Below are positions 42,698 through 53,507 of a DNA stretch of 64,000 nt, one piece after another. Numbering within the stretch: the stretch's first letter is position 1; the number at the start of each line of letters is the position of its first letter. Below the pieces are notes generated by a model that was not told where the DNA came from, did no database searches, and saw nothing but the letters and a program-made list of their open reading frames with translations. A program made the translations under genes and the position numbers. The stretch is from Chlorops oryzae (lineage: Eukaryota; Arthropoda; Insecta; Diptera; Chloropidae): contig CM035807.1 in assembly GCA_020466095.1 (NCBI GenBank), positions 109,328,906 through 109,392,905 of the forward strand. The letters are read 5' to 3'.

Positions 42698-43440
42698 ATG
42701 GAATCAGGACCGATCCATCACCCTTTACGCTCGAAAGTCTCGAACTACCTCAATGAGCAGCGACGAACTGGACAATTCTGCGATATAATCATCGAAATCG
42801 AAAATGGTGCAACGAATAAAACACTTCCAGCTCACTTTTGCATTTTAGCCGCTCAAAGCGGTGAATCAATTCGTTCAATACCAACAGCAACCGTTTTCCA
42901 CAAAAAATCCGCTTAAAATTACATTCACAATTTTTCCTGTACGGTTTGTCTGCAGACGATAGTTGATTTCTTCTACGAGGACATCGTAGCAGTTGCATTG
43001 GAACACCAAACTCATTTTAGAACTCTGTTAGGGTACTGGGCGTAACAGAACTACTCACGCTTTACAATATCTCAGACGATGCTATGGAGGAGATCGTGAA
43101 ACCACAGACCTGACTGAAATAACAATTTCGGGGACTACTAAAGCTTCAAGTGATCATTTAAATGAGGAAAGGACATACATTAAGGTGAGCATAAAATACT
43201 ATTTTCAATATATTCTTATCTTACTAAGATTAAAAATACTCTCTTGACAGCTCAAGTCATCTAGACCACTCAAGAGCAGCAACAAGACCAACTACTGTAT
43301 AGGCTGTGACTTTACGACGTATCGAGTTCTTGATATGATCGACATAGGATGCAAGCTTCGATTTGCATGTTCATTCGAGATCGGATTTCTCAGCTGGCGG
43401 AATTATGAACTTAAGAATATTCAGCCGATAGAAACATGTC
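42698..43440 (+). pseudogene. corrupted partial copy of the BTB-zinc-finger gene
   Basis: The first 150 bases after the ATG are identical to the start of the intact gene at 43750. After that this copy differs mainly by one- or two-base indels (for example GGTGAATCAATTCG against GGTGTAATCAATTCC), then loses larger pieces in the first zinc finger and stops matching at about 43440. Indels without many substitutions are typical of noisy reads, so an assembly artefact is as likely as a real tandem duplication. The frame closes after 72 residues. Confidence 0.7.
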
Positions 43441-43749
43441 ATTCTTAAAAATTGCTAATATACAAAACCTTTATTTTCAACCCTCTTTGAAAACACAATT
43501 GATAGATTTGATAAAAAATAAAAGGTTGGATACCTAAACAACCATAAAATTCAATGTCAGATTCTGGTTATACAACATTGAAGGATATCTCAAACTTGAC
43601 ACTACCGAGTTATTGGGATGTCACATTGGAATAGCACGTTATTCTACAATGAAATCAACAAATCTTGAGTCCCATTCGTAAACTGACGCGACTGCCGAAG
43701 TGATTGCAGTTCGGAAATACAGAATCTACAAAGCTGTTCTCAAATAAGG

Positions 43750-45240
43750 ATGGAATCAGGACCGATCCATCACCCTTTACGCTCGAAAGTCTCGAACTAC
43801 CTCAATGAGCAGCGACGAACTGGACAATTCTGCGATATAATCATCGAAATCGAAAATGGTGCAACGAATAAAACACTTCCAGCTCACTTTTGCATTTTAG
43901 CCGCTCAAAGCGGTGTAATCAATTCCGTTCAATACCAACAGCAACCGTTTTCCACAAAAAATCCGCTTAAAATTACGATTCACAATTTTTCCTGTACGGT
44001 TTGTCTGCAGACGATAGTTGATTTCTTCTACGAGGACATCGTAGCAGTTGCATTGGAACACCAAACTCATTTTAGAACTCTTGTTAGGGTACTGGGCGTA
44101 ACAGAACTACTCACGCTTTACAATATCTCAGACGATGCTGATGGAGGAGACGGTGAAACCACAGACCTGACTGAAATAACAATTTCGGGGACTACTAAAG
44201 CTTCAAGTGATCATTTAAATGAGGAAAGGACATACATCAAGGTGAGCATAAAATACTATTTTCAATATATTCTTATCTTACTAAAATTAAAAATACTCTC
44301 TGACAGCTCAAGTCATCTAGACCACTCAAGAGCAGCAACAAGACCAACTACTGTATAGGCTGTGACTTTACGACGTATCGAGTTCTTGATATGATCGATC
44401 ATATGAGGACATGCGAAGCTTCGCATTTGACATGTTCATTGTGCGAGATCGGATTTCTCAGCTGGCGGGAGTATGATGCACACTTAAGGAATCATTCAGC
44501 GGATATGAAGAAACCGTTTTTCTGCTTAGAATGTAATTCTCGCTTCATAACGAGAGCCGGTTTGATTGTTCATCAACCGAAACATACTAGTGTGAAAACA
44601 CATCGATGTTTAGAGTGTGGAAAAGGATTCAAGTGGAAGCATGGCTTGGCAAATCATCTACTGATACATAGCCAGGAGAAATTGATGCTGTGCGATGTCT
44701 GCGGCTATAGTACAACGCATATGAAGGCATTAAAGTCTCACAAGCTGAAGCATACGGGCGAGTATTTTCAGTGTCCGCATTCGGGATGTAAGCACACGGC
44801 TAATCGAAAAGAAAATCTCAAATTGCACATTGAGACACATAAACAGGAACGTGGAACGTTCGTTTGCGAGATTTGTGGTTGCAAGTTCAGTCAAAGTAAG
44901 AATCTTAAAACGTCATGCACTGAAACATTCCTCTAAGGATCTTAATCGCTATCAGTGTCAGCTCTGTTCGTTTGCAAGTCATCGATCTGATAAACTAAAG
45001 GAGCACGTTAACAGGGTTCACACCGAAAAGGCTATTCAATTGGAATTGCCCGAAATTGTAGAGAACTCCTTTGAAAATCGTCTGGAAGATGGCTTCGATC
45101 TTCCTGTCTTAGACCAAACGCCTATGGGAAATGAAAATACGGGAAAAAATCCACCAAAGAGACGAAGAACAAAAGCCAGCATGGCTAGAAAGGCTTCATG
45201 CCCAAAAAAGCAAAGAACTATTTTGCCCAAGCCAGTGTAA
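43750..45240 (+). CDS. BTB domain C2H2 zinc-finger protein (one frameshift)
   Basis: Two exons, 43750-44241 and 44307-45240, joined by a 65-bp intron with GT/AG borders. The N-terminal ~115 residues look like a BTB/POZ domain (GQFCDIIIEIENG, PAHFCILAAQSG). Exon 2 encodes about eight zinc fingers: one atypical (YCIGCDF...HMRTC), then LTCSLC, FFCLEC, HRCLEC, LMLCDVC, FQCPHSGC, FVCEIC and YQCQLC, with a basic C-terminal tail containing PPKRRRTKAS as a likely nuclear signal. An extra A in the AAAA run at 44907-44910 shifts the frame inside the seventh finger; the next frame continues the finger perfectly to 45240, so an assembly error is likely. The expected role is a DNA-binding transcription regulator. 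I do not recognise the orthologue. Confidence 0.75.
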
Positions 45241-45541
45241 AACTTAAAAATCATCTGTCGGACTCCGTAAGACGACCATATGCTTTGCTAGTCAATTCAT
45301 CAACCAATTGAAAACTACATACTTTGAAGAAATGTATTGAGTACATATGTATGTATAGGCTTAAGATATTTTCTTAGTTTTATTTTAAAAAATATATGCA
45401 GACTTAGTCTAGGTGTGTGTTTATTCGATTATTGTTAGTTTAGCAAATAACTTCCTTGTGTCAATCAAGCAATTAGTAAGGATGCATGGAATGAATCATT
45501 GATCTACATTCGACATTACATACAAATTTACGAACGACTCT

Positions 45542-46278
45542 TCAAAGTAAATAGCTTGGGAGCTTCATCCGCATGAAAAGCCATGTTGTAAAGAATGAAA
45601 CAATTATAAAAATAAAGCCCATCGCATTGAGTAAGAAACGATTGAGATTTGTTTTCCCCGTAGAAGAATGTGTACGATCCATTATAATAAATCCTAGTCC
45701 GCCGATTGTGAAAAGAAAAGCGCTAGCCAATCCCTCCATAATGTACTGGCCATTTACCCTGTAAGGCATGAACGCAACTGGTTTCGAATGGCCATTTTCA
45801 TCGACAGTTGCGCCCACTGAAGGTGGCTCTATGATGATATCGTAAATGATTCCACCAGTTACCAAGAAATACGACAAAAGCACAAAAACATAGATTGTCA
45901 TCGCGGAGGGTTTCTAAAAATACAAAACTTCCATTCATGTAAATAGACGTGTACATTTGTAAATGACAAAACCATGATACAAGAAAACAAGATAGCGCCA
46001 CTTGAGAGAGGAAACGTCACAAACTCAAAATCGCGATTCGTTGTTGTTGTTTCCCATGTTAAACCGGCTTTTTACTTTTTTGAATAGCATGGGAAACAAC
46101 AACAATTTCTCGCTCAGTGACGTTCTCAGAGAGAGCCTCAAAATAGCGGTACTGAAGTGGCGCTATCTTGTTTTCTTGTATCATGGACAAAACTAACCTT
46201 TATAAACGCCGGCTTCCGAACTTTGATGTTTGGAGGCACAATTACTTGAAATGGGAGCTCGTACAAGTTATCAATCAT
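45542..46278 (-). CDS. OSTC: oligosaccharyltransferase complex subunit OSTC (DC2)
   Basis: Two exons on the minus strand, 46198-46278 (27 codons) and 45542-45913, give 150 residues, the family's usual length. Exon 1 begins [12 protein letters not shown] and ends in PAFIK; exon 2 continues [16 protein letters not shown], then [15 protein letters not shown], the strongly conserved [16 protein letters not shown], and a C-terminal [11 protein letters not shown]. Three or four membrane segments are evident. OSTC is an ER membrane subunit that links the STT3A oligosaccharyltransferase to the Sec61 translocon for co-translational N-glycosylation. The single intron (45914-46197) holds a CATGATAC MITE; without it the intron would be 63 bp. 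No defect is seen. Confidence 0.93.
45973..46185. mobile_element. CATGATAC MITE, copy 2, in OSTC intron
   Basis: A 213-bp copy, inverse to the copy at 30685-30916, with the same inverted ends and an exact 8-bp duplication GACAAAAC (45965-45972 and 46186-46193). The duplication reaches to within four bases of the exon 1 end, so the insertion fell inside the 5' splice-site region and the duplication kept a usable GTTAGT. Confidence 0.8.
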
Positions 46279-46512
46279 GATGATGAAAAGCAAACAAATT
46301 TAGTAGGGAAGTCAGAAAAAGAAGTACTTTTTTGTTAACTTAAATGCCTACACTCTGAATTTACAATATTCTTCGTATTTATCTCACAATGAAGTAGGAA
46401 TTCACTGTTGGATGACAGTTCGGTCAGCTACAGATGATACAAACATTGTCTAAGTTCCCGGTCAGACGATCGATTTCCCAACTCGACACTGCCGTTGTGA
46501 TACGCGTAAGTG

Positions 46513-46651
46513 CGGTTCTACATTAAGAGACAAAACGCGACTCACTGGAAAGAAACACATGAGAGGGACGGAGATGTAATGTCTTCCGTCTCTGTCACTC
46601 TCATGTGTTTTAATCCAGTGAGTCGTGTTTTGCCTCTTAATGTAGAACCGG
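46513..46651. repeat. 139-bp hairpin (foldback) sequence
   Basis: Arms CGGTTCTACATTAAGAG and CTCTTAATGTAGAACCG are matched over about 65 bp with internal CATGAGAG blocks. Probably a MITE, but no duplication is clear. Confidence 0.5.
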
Positions 46652-46710
46652 ACTAACTGAGGCTTTTGTTTAAGACAGAGTTAATATTTTTTTTTCAAAA
46701 ACCCATATAG

Positions 46711-47588
46711 AACAAGTAAGGGTGTTATAGTCAGGCAAGCCTGACAATAGAATACCCGACACAGACACACATCTTCAAATAATTTTTAATATCAGGAGTT
46801 GTTTAAGGCCATAGGGGCCCCATATACTGACTTTTGTTTAATTTCTTTATGAAAACCGCCCCTTTGCCACGCCCACTTTTTAAATTTTTCGGAATTCTAA
46901 TCGGAGGCTTAATTATACGCGCAAATTCTAAGTTTCATTGAAATATTTGGAAATAGTCAGATTTTGGGGCAGTTTTGAGATTTTTGTGACAGACCCTAGT
47001 ACTGGAGGTACCCTTAATAATGGACCGATCAAGAAAATTTTTGGGCAGGATGTTTATGGCTACAAAGGAAGTATAAGTGCCAATTTTCGTTCAAGTCCCA
47101 TAGGCGTTTCGGGAGTAGGAGACAATTTTCGAAAAACGCCCTTCTGCCACGCCCATTTTTCTAATTTTTGTAAATCACAGTAATTGGCCTAAAATATGTT
47201 TAAATGCCAAAGTTCATCAAAATATCTTGAAAATCATCGGTTTTAGAGCAGTTTTTTTTAATTTCGTAACAGACCCTAGTACTGGAGGTACCCCTAAAAA
47301 TGGTCCGATCGGCTCCATTCTCGAACTTGTTCTTACTCATGTCCCCGTTAGCACGCATACCAAATTTCGTCAAGATATCTCAACTTCTTCGATAAGAAAA
47401 CTGTATACAAACAGACGGACAGACAGACAGACAGACAGACGGGTAAACAGATGGGTAAATCGAATCTCCTAGTGACGCTGATCATTTCTATATATATTTT
47501 GTATGGTCTATCTCGACTGGTTCTGGGTGTTACAAACAACCACACAAACGCAATATACCCTCGACACAGAGTGTGTCGGGTATAAAAA
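46711..47588 (-). mobile_element. INE-1/DINE-1-like repeat, copy 2
   Basis: Read on the minus strand it starts TTTTATACCCGACACA, has ATACCCTCG-type termini, a GTCTGTCTGTC simple tract (plus strand 47412-47440) and repeated CCACGCCCA phrases. It is the longer of the two copies and contains an internal duplication: GACCCTAGTACTGGAGGTAC occurs twice (near 46989 and 47272). No protein is coded. Confidence 0.55.
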
Positions 47589-47812
47589 TGTTTCCTTAAA
47601 TTAAAAAAAAATATTTTTTTCGCGTTTGGAAGGCCAAAGTCCATAAGAAAAGTGATTTTTGACGTTCAGAAGAAATAAAAATTGATTATTTGTAACCTAG
47701 TGTAGTTATTTAGTCTATCAACATAACTCTTGTAGCACAGTGTATATTGTTATTATTAGATTGGTGTTTTGATTCGATACACATATGTATGTATGAAAAA
47801 GGAGAGTCAAAG

Positions 47813-48758
47813 ATGGGTCAGACGCACAGTCAGTTTTCTGAGGAGGAATTACAGGACTATGTGGTGATTAATTCGAATATTCAATAGTATAAAACGTTGA
47901 AATTCGATTCTATAAAAATTAATTATTTTGAAAATGATGATTTCATAAATTATTTTTGTGTGCAGAGAATACGTTATTTATGAATACCTTTTAATGAAAT
48001 TATTTCTTTTTCATTATCATTTCATAACTTGTAGGTATTTTTCCATTTTTCTTATTTCAGGATCTAACCTTTCTTTCAAAAGAGGAAGTTCTCATGTAAG
48101 TTTCATATGCTGTCCTATTGCTTAACCGTATCTCCTAACGAAGAACTTATTGCGCAGAGCTCACAAGGAATTCAAAAGCCTCGCTTCGGAAAAAGTAAGT
48201 CGGGATAGAAATGCTAAACTATCAATATCCACAATGCTACAGTATCCAAAGCTACGAGTTAATCCTTTCGGAGAACGAATTTGTAAAGTATTCAGTTCTA
48301 GCAACGATGGCGATATGACTTTTGAAGACTTTCTCGACATGATGTCCGTGCTCAGTGAAGCATGTCCGACGAGTCTTAAGGCCGAATATGCCTTTCGCAT
48401 TATGGGTGAGCATCATCTCTTTATTTCACTTAAATTTTCATTTATATTTCACCTTTTAATTCCAAAGATTTCGATGACGACGAAAAATTGGGTAAAAGTG
48501 ATCTACAAAATGTGATCAAGCTTCTCATTAGCGATGAAAATCGTTTGGAAGAAGAAGATATGGACGAACTTATATATTCCATACTCGCTGAAGCTGATCT
48601 GGATGAAGACGGTTATTTATCCTTTTCAGAGTTTGAGATTGTCAGTGAGAAGTCACGTCCATTTATTAAGTAAGGAAGCTTTATGGAATTGAAATATTTT
48701 CTCATCTGCATTTCCTTTTTGTCATTCTGCTTTCAGCTCGTTTCGTATAAAACTTTGA
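47813..48758 (+). CDS. calcium and integrin-binding (CIB) family EF-hand protein
   Basis: Five exons, 47813-47863, 48061-48095, 48158-48405, 48468-48669 and 48737-48758, with GT/AG borders and consistent phases, encode 185 residues, close to the CIB length. The start is MGQTHSQF: Gly2 with Ser6 suits N-myristoylation, as in CIB1. DLTFLSKEEV and RVNPFGERICKVF match the family's N-terminal half. Two canonical calcium loops follow: DFDDDEKLGKSD (EF3, Asp at position 12 as usual in CIBs) and DLDEDGYLSFSE (EF4). The protein ends SFRIKL. CIB proteins bind calcium and membrane partners such as integrin tails. The last exon is only 22 bp and is needed to avoid an early stop after PFIK. I do not choose between CIB1- and CIB2-type. 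Confidence 0.88.
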
Positions 48759-49820
48759 TCCTGATCTATGTACTTCTATTTACATTAACCTAACCTAACA
48801 TTTTAAGCCGGAAATATGTATTCTGAATAATATGTAAGATAAGCTTTCTTAAAATTATTGTAAAAGTAAAAGATACATATCTGAAAATTTCAGTTTTTTT
48901 TCTTTTTGCCCTTCATTAATATGCAAACTTCATAAACAGTGCCGGCCACCACTACATTTACTAATTGCGTTTGCATGCGTGCACATTACACAGCGAGAAA
49001 CAGTTGTGGATGTTTTCATACAATATTGAATAAAATTTTCGTAGAGCCGAAAAATTTTGTTCTTTAGAACTGGGTATTTACCTAGATCGATATGTCGCAA
49101 AAACTCGACGCCTCGTCCAAGAGGTAGGGATGGGTCATTTTGGAGCTTTTTCAGCTCATCTTGAGCTCTTTTATCTTGAAAATTTACAGTGCAGAGAATT
49201 ATTGTACAAATAAATGATGTGCTGAATTTATACTTATATATTATATAATAGAATAACTGAATGTTAAGAACAACGATGAAAAAATTCCTGAAGTATAAAT
49301 TCATTTTCTTCGAAGTGTATCAAGGCTGAAAAAATTTAAGTTCTCATCTAGCTTCATCCGACGCAGCTTCGTTTCGCTTGAAGTTTTCTACTCAACTGAA
49401 CAATTTTTGGCTCTCAGCTTTGCTTCTCATTTGAGAGCAATTTTGTGCACATACGAGTGCTTACGCTCATTTTGCTTCTAGCTTGCTTCCGTGGCCGTCA
49501 CTGTTCATAAATCAATAAGTACAGGCAAAAATATTGACTGAGTTTTAAAGAAGTAGTAGAATCAGCAGTTATTGGATTAAAAATATTTCCGGAGATTAAA
49601 TACTCTAATACGGTTCAAATCGTTTAACATATAATTCATATCCTACTCTAGATTGACTGCCCTAATCCCTAGCTACACTGAACTCCACTCTGCAATGCCA
49701 TGGCTCGTGAGTATGTGCATTGAAGATCAGACTTTCGGATTCTTTCTGTCGGATTGAATCGGGAATTGAATATCAAAACAATCTGCAAACGATCTGCCTT
49801 TTCCAATTATTGATGCACCA
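48759..49820. other. intergenic; one exon-like open frame (minus)
   Basis: At about 48930-49180 on the minus strand an open frame encodes a charged segment containing DELKKLQNDPSLPLGRGVEF and LRHIDLGKYP, preceded by an acceptor-like TTTTCAAG and containing a donor-like CTAGGTAAAT. It looks like a piece of a protein, but no partner exon or family is recognisable. It could be a transposase or gene fragment. The rest is AT-rich. Confidence 0.3.
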
Positions 49821-49824
49821 CTTC

Positions 49825-49883
49825 CCACTTCAACCTATCGGAGATCGTCAAGTATACTACAGAAGTGCTTCCAGTTAATAAAA
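49825..49883 (+). pseudogene. carbonic anhydrase exon 4 relic
   Basis: The segment translates as PLQPIGDRQVYYRSASS and stop, matching the C-terminus of the carbonic anhydrases downstream. No upstream exons are recognisable. It marks an older, lost member at the left edge of the cluster. Confidence 0.7.
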
Positions 49884-50344
49884 CAAAGCCACAGTTTGGA
49901 GTCACGAGAGCCTGGCAATACAATTATAAGACACATAATATATTTCAATACATTTTCAACGGCTTTAGGGATATACTCTAGGTTTGCTCAATCGCAATGT
50001 GAATAATTAATTCATTAATTAAAATTATTTAAAAAGGACCCATGGAGTGGTGCTCTGAAATGGTTGATCTCAACTACTCGAGCATTGAAACATCCTCGAT
50101 AGTCTTAAATCGTGATGTTTCGTTGGCGATTTATTGACCGCATCAGGACTCAAAAGACTAAGTTTTTAGATCGATAGATAAATATGATGATATTTATACT
50201 CAGCTTTATACTTAGCGATTAAAAGGATTGAAGGAGGATCGTTTTTGCAATCAACTGAGGCAGTTATGTGGTCTTATTTATAAGTATCAACCTTACTAAT
50301 TTTATTAGCCATCCTCAGGATTTACCTTTACGTAAAATAAACAT
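49884..50344. other. non-coding stretch
   Basis: AT-rich DNA; nothing recognised. Confidence 0.4.
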
Positions 50345-50683
50345 CTAGGAAAGAGCAAATTGGTCACAAATATTACGTTTCTGTAATAGTCCACCAAGGT
50401 GAGTTGTCCTCCAATTACATGCGTCAACTGATCCTAGATTTGAGGTCTGATTTGATATTATAATTGACTCTGTTTTTCGCGCAGGAGTATTTCGTATGTG
50501 GAGCATCTCTATTGTGAATCTGCGTTGATGGTTATTATCTTGTTGTAATATTCGCATCTCGTCGAAGTCAGATGAGCGGTTTTCTCGGATACAGTGGCCC
50601 GAGTGAGTGCGTTTTGTCTGATTTGTGTACCGCTGTTCTTGTCCTGATTTAAGATTTTGTGGTTCCAACGTACTTTTGTCCAC
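50345..50683 (-). pseudogene. possible Penelope-type GIY-YIG C-terminal relic
   Basis: The minus-strand frame has HSGHCIRENRSSDFDEMRIL followed by QQDNNHQRRFTIEMLHIRN, a pattern typical of the segment after the GIY-YIG nuclease in Penelope-like retroelements (His/Glu-Asn, Asp-Phe, then KR and EMxHI). The catalytic GIY-YIG part and RT are missing. Assignment is from pattern memory. Confidence 0.4.
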
Positions 50684-50759
50684 ATGTGTTAATTCTCGTC
50701 ACCTTTGCATGTTATTTTGTAGATTAGGTTAAACTTATCCATTGTTTATATTTTTGATT

Positions 50760-51350
50760 TTTGGGGGTTCGTAAATGGGACGAACTGCACCACAGAGGCC
50801 CCCTCAAAATGTGTATTATTTTCTTTAAAATTTATTTGGTTGAGTATATACGAACAGATTCCATATTAGTTTTACGTCCAGTACATACACATCGGTGCCT
50901 CACTAGACGTTTTGAATTTGCCCCAGGGGAGGTGTGCATTCTTCCCCCAGGTTCCCATTTTGCCTCCTCGGTGAGTATGGACCGACTTGGTTATCTTGGG
51001 TGGAGATACGGTGCTATCCTCACCTCATTAATTACCACAGCCACCACGAAACTCCCCGAAGGGCCATCCCAATAACCGGCGGGATGCTAAAACGCATCCC
51101 GGGGCACCGGATCCCGTGGTAACATGTTATGTCTAGTTAACAGCGTGAATACAGCTATAACTAGTATAGCTGCAACACGCCATGCTAAGTGTAGGTCGTA
51201 TGCTCAAACCTGTCACGCCGTACTATGACGACGCTACCAAATCGTGACTCCATACTCAGTCGGTCTGTTTTGGCCCTCAGTTGGCTAGGGTCCGCGGGGT
51301 TGCCAAGCCCGTAAATCATAATGATAACCCTTGCGGGATGTATATACGAA
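50760..51350 (+). repeat. GC-rich block, probable retroelement end
   Basis: Distinctly GC-richer than its surroundings (for example CGCATCCCGGGGCACCGG near 51091 and GGTCCGCGGGGTTGCCAAGC near 51290). No coding frame is convincing. It may be a LINE UTR or SINE; no termini are defined. Confidence 0.35.
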
Positions 51351-51944
51351 CATTTAGACCCCGTTTAAAATTTTTATAACTTTTCTCATTTGGTTTGTTA
51401 TTTGCCAACTCAATCTTGAGGCCAATTTCTATTCATCGCCAAGGTCGATTAACTTGAGATTTGAAAAATTATTTACAGCCAGCTTATTTAAATTCATTGA
51501 TTCAGCCATTCAAGACAAAAGAATTTAGGTTTGCAATGGGTTTTTTCTTGAATGGTTCCACTTTAACGTTTGTATGATATTGTGGGACAGTACCAGAGCC
51601 CAGCCAGCACGAAATTGCGTAAATACTTATTTGCCACACTTGAGTTATATTTCGTTTGGATTTTCCCAAAATTTAAAAATTTGTTTTCTAAAAATTAGTT
51701 AACGTTAGCTAAAACAGATCACACATCGCGCACATGTATGCATTGATAAATTCCCTGCAGTAATGAGCCGGTCAATTGCCCAAGAAGGACTGGCCTTCGA
51801 CCGGTCCAAATCCTACCGGTTATACTATGGCAGTTCGCTCTATCGAATTCGGCTAGACGACGGTCGGTAATTAACGGGTTGGTTTAAGGGTAGTCTGTAA
51901 ATGACACTTTCATCAACTTTGAATTCATCCGGGCCGAAAATTGC

Positions 51945-52210
51945 CTAGTGAAATCTAGTTACTTGCTAGGGCCTAGCTAGCGCCTAGCTGGATTTGCCCG
52001 ACTAGATAAATCTAGCCTGGCGCTAGCTACCGCCAAAGCTAGAACCACCGCTGTAGGGGCGATGACTAGAATAATCTGGACAGGGCCTAGCTAGATTTCT
52101 CTAGGTAAAGCCCAGACAGAAACTCAAGCCTGATGCTAGCTAGCGCCTATCTAGAATTGCCCGATTAGATAAATCTAACCTGGTGCTAGCTAGCGCTTAG
52201 CTAAACTGTT
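51945..52210. repeat. degenerate ~155-bp direct repeat rich in CTAGCTAGCGCC
   Basis: Two imperfect copies, centred near 51990 and 52145, share TAGCTAGCGCCTA, TTGCCCGA and TAGATAAATCTA. CTAG occurs about 20 times within ~260 bp, far above expectation. It lies immediately upstream of gene A. Confidence 0.6.
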
Positions 52211-52351
52211 TTCTCCTCGTATGGGGAGAATTCATCCCAGATTTAACAAGACTTTATACCAAAATTTTTCAATAAAAGCTGAATAAATATATATTCTTGA
52301 ATAACAACATATAATATTAGAGTAAATTAAGAATAAAGAATAAGCGAAAAG

Positions 52352-52359
52352 TATAAAAA
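52352..52359 (+). promoter_or_regulatory. TATA box of carbonic anhydrase gene A
   Basis: TATAAAAA lies 71 bp before the ATG at 52423, the same distance as in genes B and C. A TCAATAGTAGTT motif about 28 bp downstream is shared by all three and may hold the start site. Confidence 0.7.
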
Positions 52360-52422
52360 CTGTGGGGACTATAAGCTTCAATAGTAGTTTAACTTTAACT
52401 TCATCTCTTGACTTGAGCCACA

Positions 52423-53507
52423 ATGAAATTCCCGGTTTTTGTCCTTAGCATTTTGCCATTGGTTGCAGGTAAGTCAAAATAAATAAGGAGGACGAAAAGG
52501 ATACACTAACAAAGACCTATAATAAGTTTTGAAAATCTTTAACATTTATTTCTAAACCCTCCAGCTTCGAGCTATAGCGGAAGCTGAGAGCCAGCTTGCG
52601 GTGGCAATCACCAATTTCAATTCAAAACAAACAGGTCACTTGAAATCATGAAATCCATTACAAATTTCTAATGCTAATTGGAGTGCAATTTCTTCTATGT
52701 GTTTCCAGGCTGTGAAAGCCGATTTGCCAGCCCTCAAGTTCAAACACTATAATGAGAATTTCAGCGCTAATCTGACCATTAAAAACAACGGATATACTAT
52801 GGAATTTGATGTACCCACAACTGTTACCGGCCAGAAACCCTCGATTACCGGTGGTCTTCTCAATGGAGAATACACTGCCGAATCAGTTCAATTCCATTGG
52901 GGTCTTAAATATAAACCTGGATCTGAACACGAACTAAATGGCCGACGTTATCCTTTAGAAATGCACATTGTACACAAAAACTCCAAATACTCCACCGTGG
53001 AGGAAGCACGTGAATACGAAGATGGTCTAGCATTGGTCGGTGTATTTTTTGAAGACAGCTATCAGACAAAAATTGAGGTCCCCGGTGCAATGTACATATT
53101 AGGCTCCACGGAAACAATCCAAAAAGCTGGCTCTACAACAGAGACGATGGATGATATAACTTTGGGCTCTCTATTGGGTAGTGTTAACGGTAAACCCTAT
53201 ATAACCGGTGAGGAGTTCTACACATACCAGGGATCCCTTACAACCCCACCGTGCTCGGAATCTGTAACATGGATTTTGTTCCCACGGCCTGTACCAGTAA
53301 CAATTTACCGAGTAAGTCTTTGCACATGGAGTATTCAAGAATTTCAACTCAAAACTATAATCTCTTCTCTCTTCTCTCTCTTTCCTTGTCCTTTTGCAGC
53401 TCAATGGTTTCTATAAACTTAAAGATACGAATGGACAAAGTCTGGTAAATAACTTCCGTCCATTCCAACCTATCGGAGATCGTCAAGTTTACCACAGAAC
53501 TGCTTAA
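52423..53507 (+). pseudogene. alpha-carbonic anhydrase A, broken in exon 2
   Basis: Exons 52423-52468, 52565-52634, 52709-53311 and 53400-53507. Exon 1 encodes a signal peptide (MKFPVFVLSILPLVA). Exon 2 is 22 bp shorter than in B and C, has TGA where the conserved Trp codon belongs (SYSGS then stop) and puts exon 3 out of frame. Exons 3-4 are fully open and differ from gene B at only two residues (His for Asn in KFKHYNE; Phe for Leu in RPFQP). The core has Gln in place of the first zinc-binding His (VQFHWG), keeps the other two (QFHWG, LEMHIVH) and has Tyr at the proton-shuttle position (NNGYTMEF). Unless exon 2 is bypassed, no secreted enzyme can be made. Confidence 0.8.

Noticed and set aside
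52905..53117. Antisense frames across the carbonic anhydrase exons
   Set aside because: They are reverse-strand shadows of the conserved coding exon 3 and recur identically at 57368-57580.
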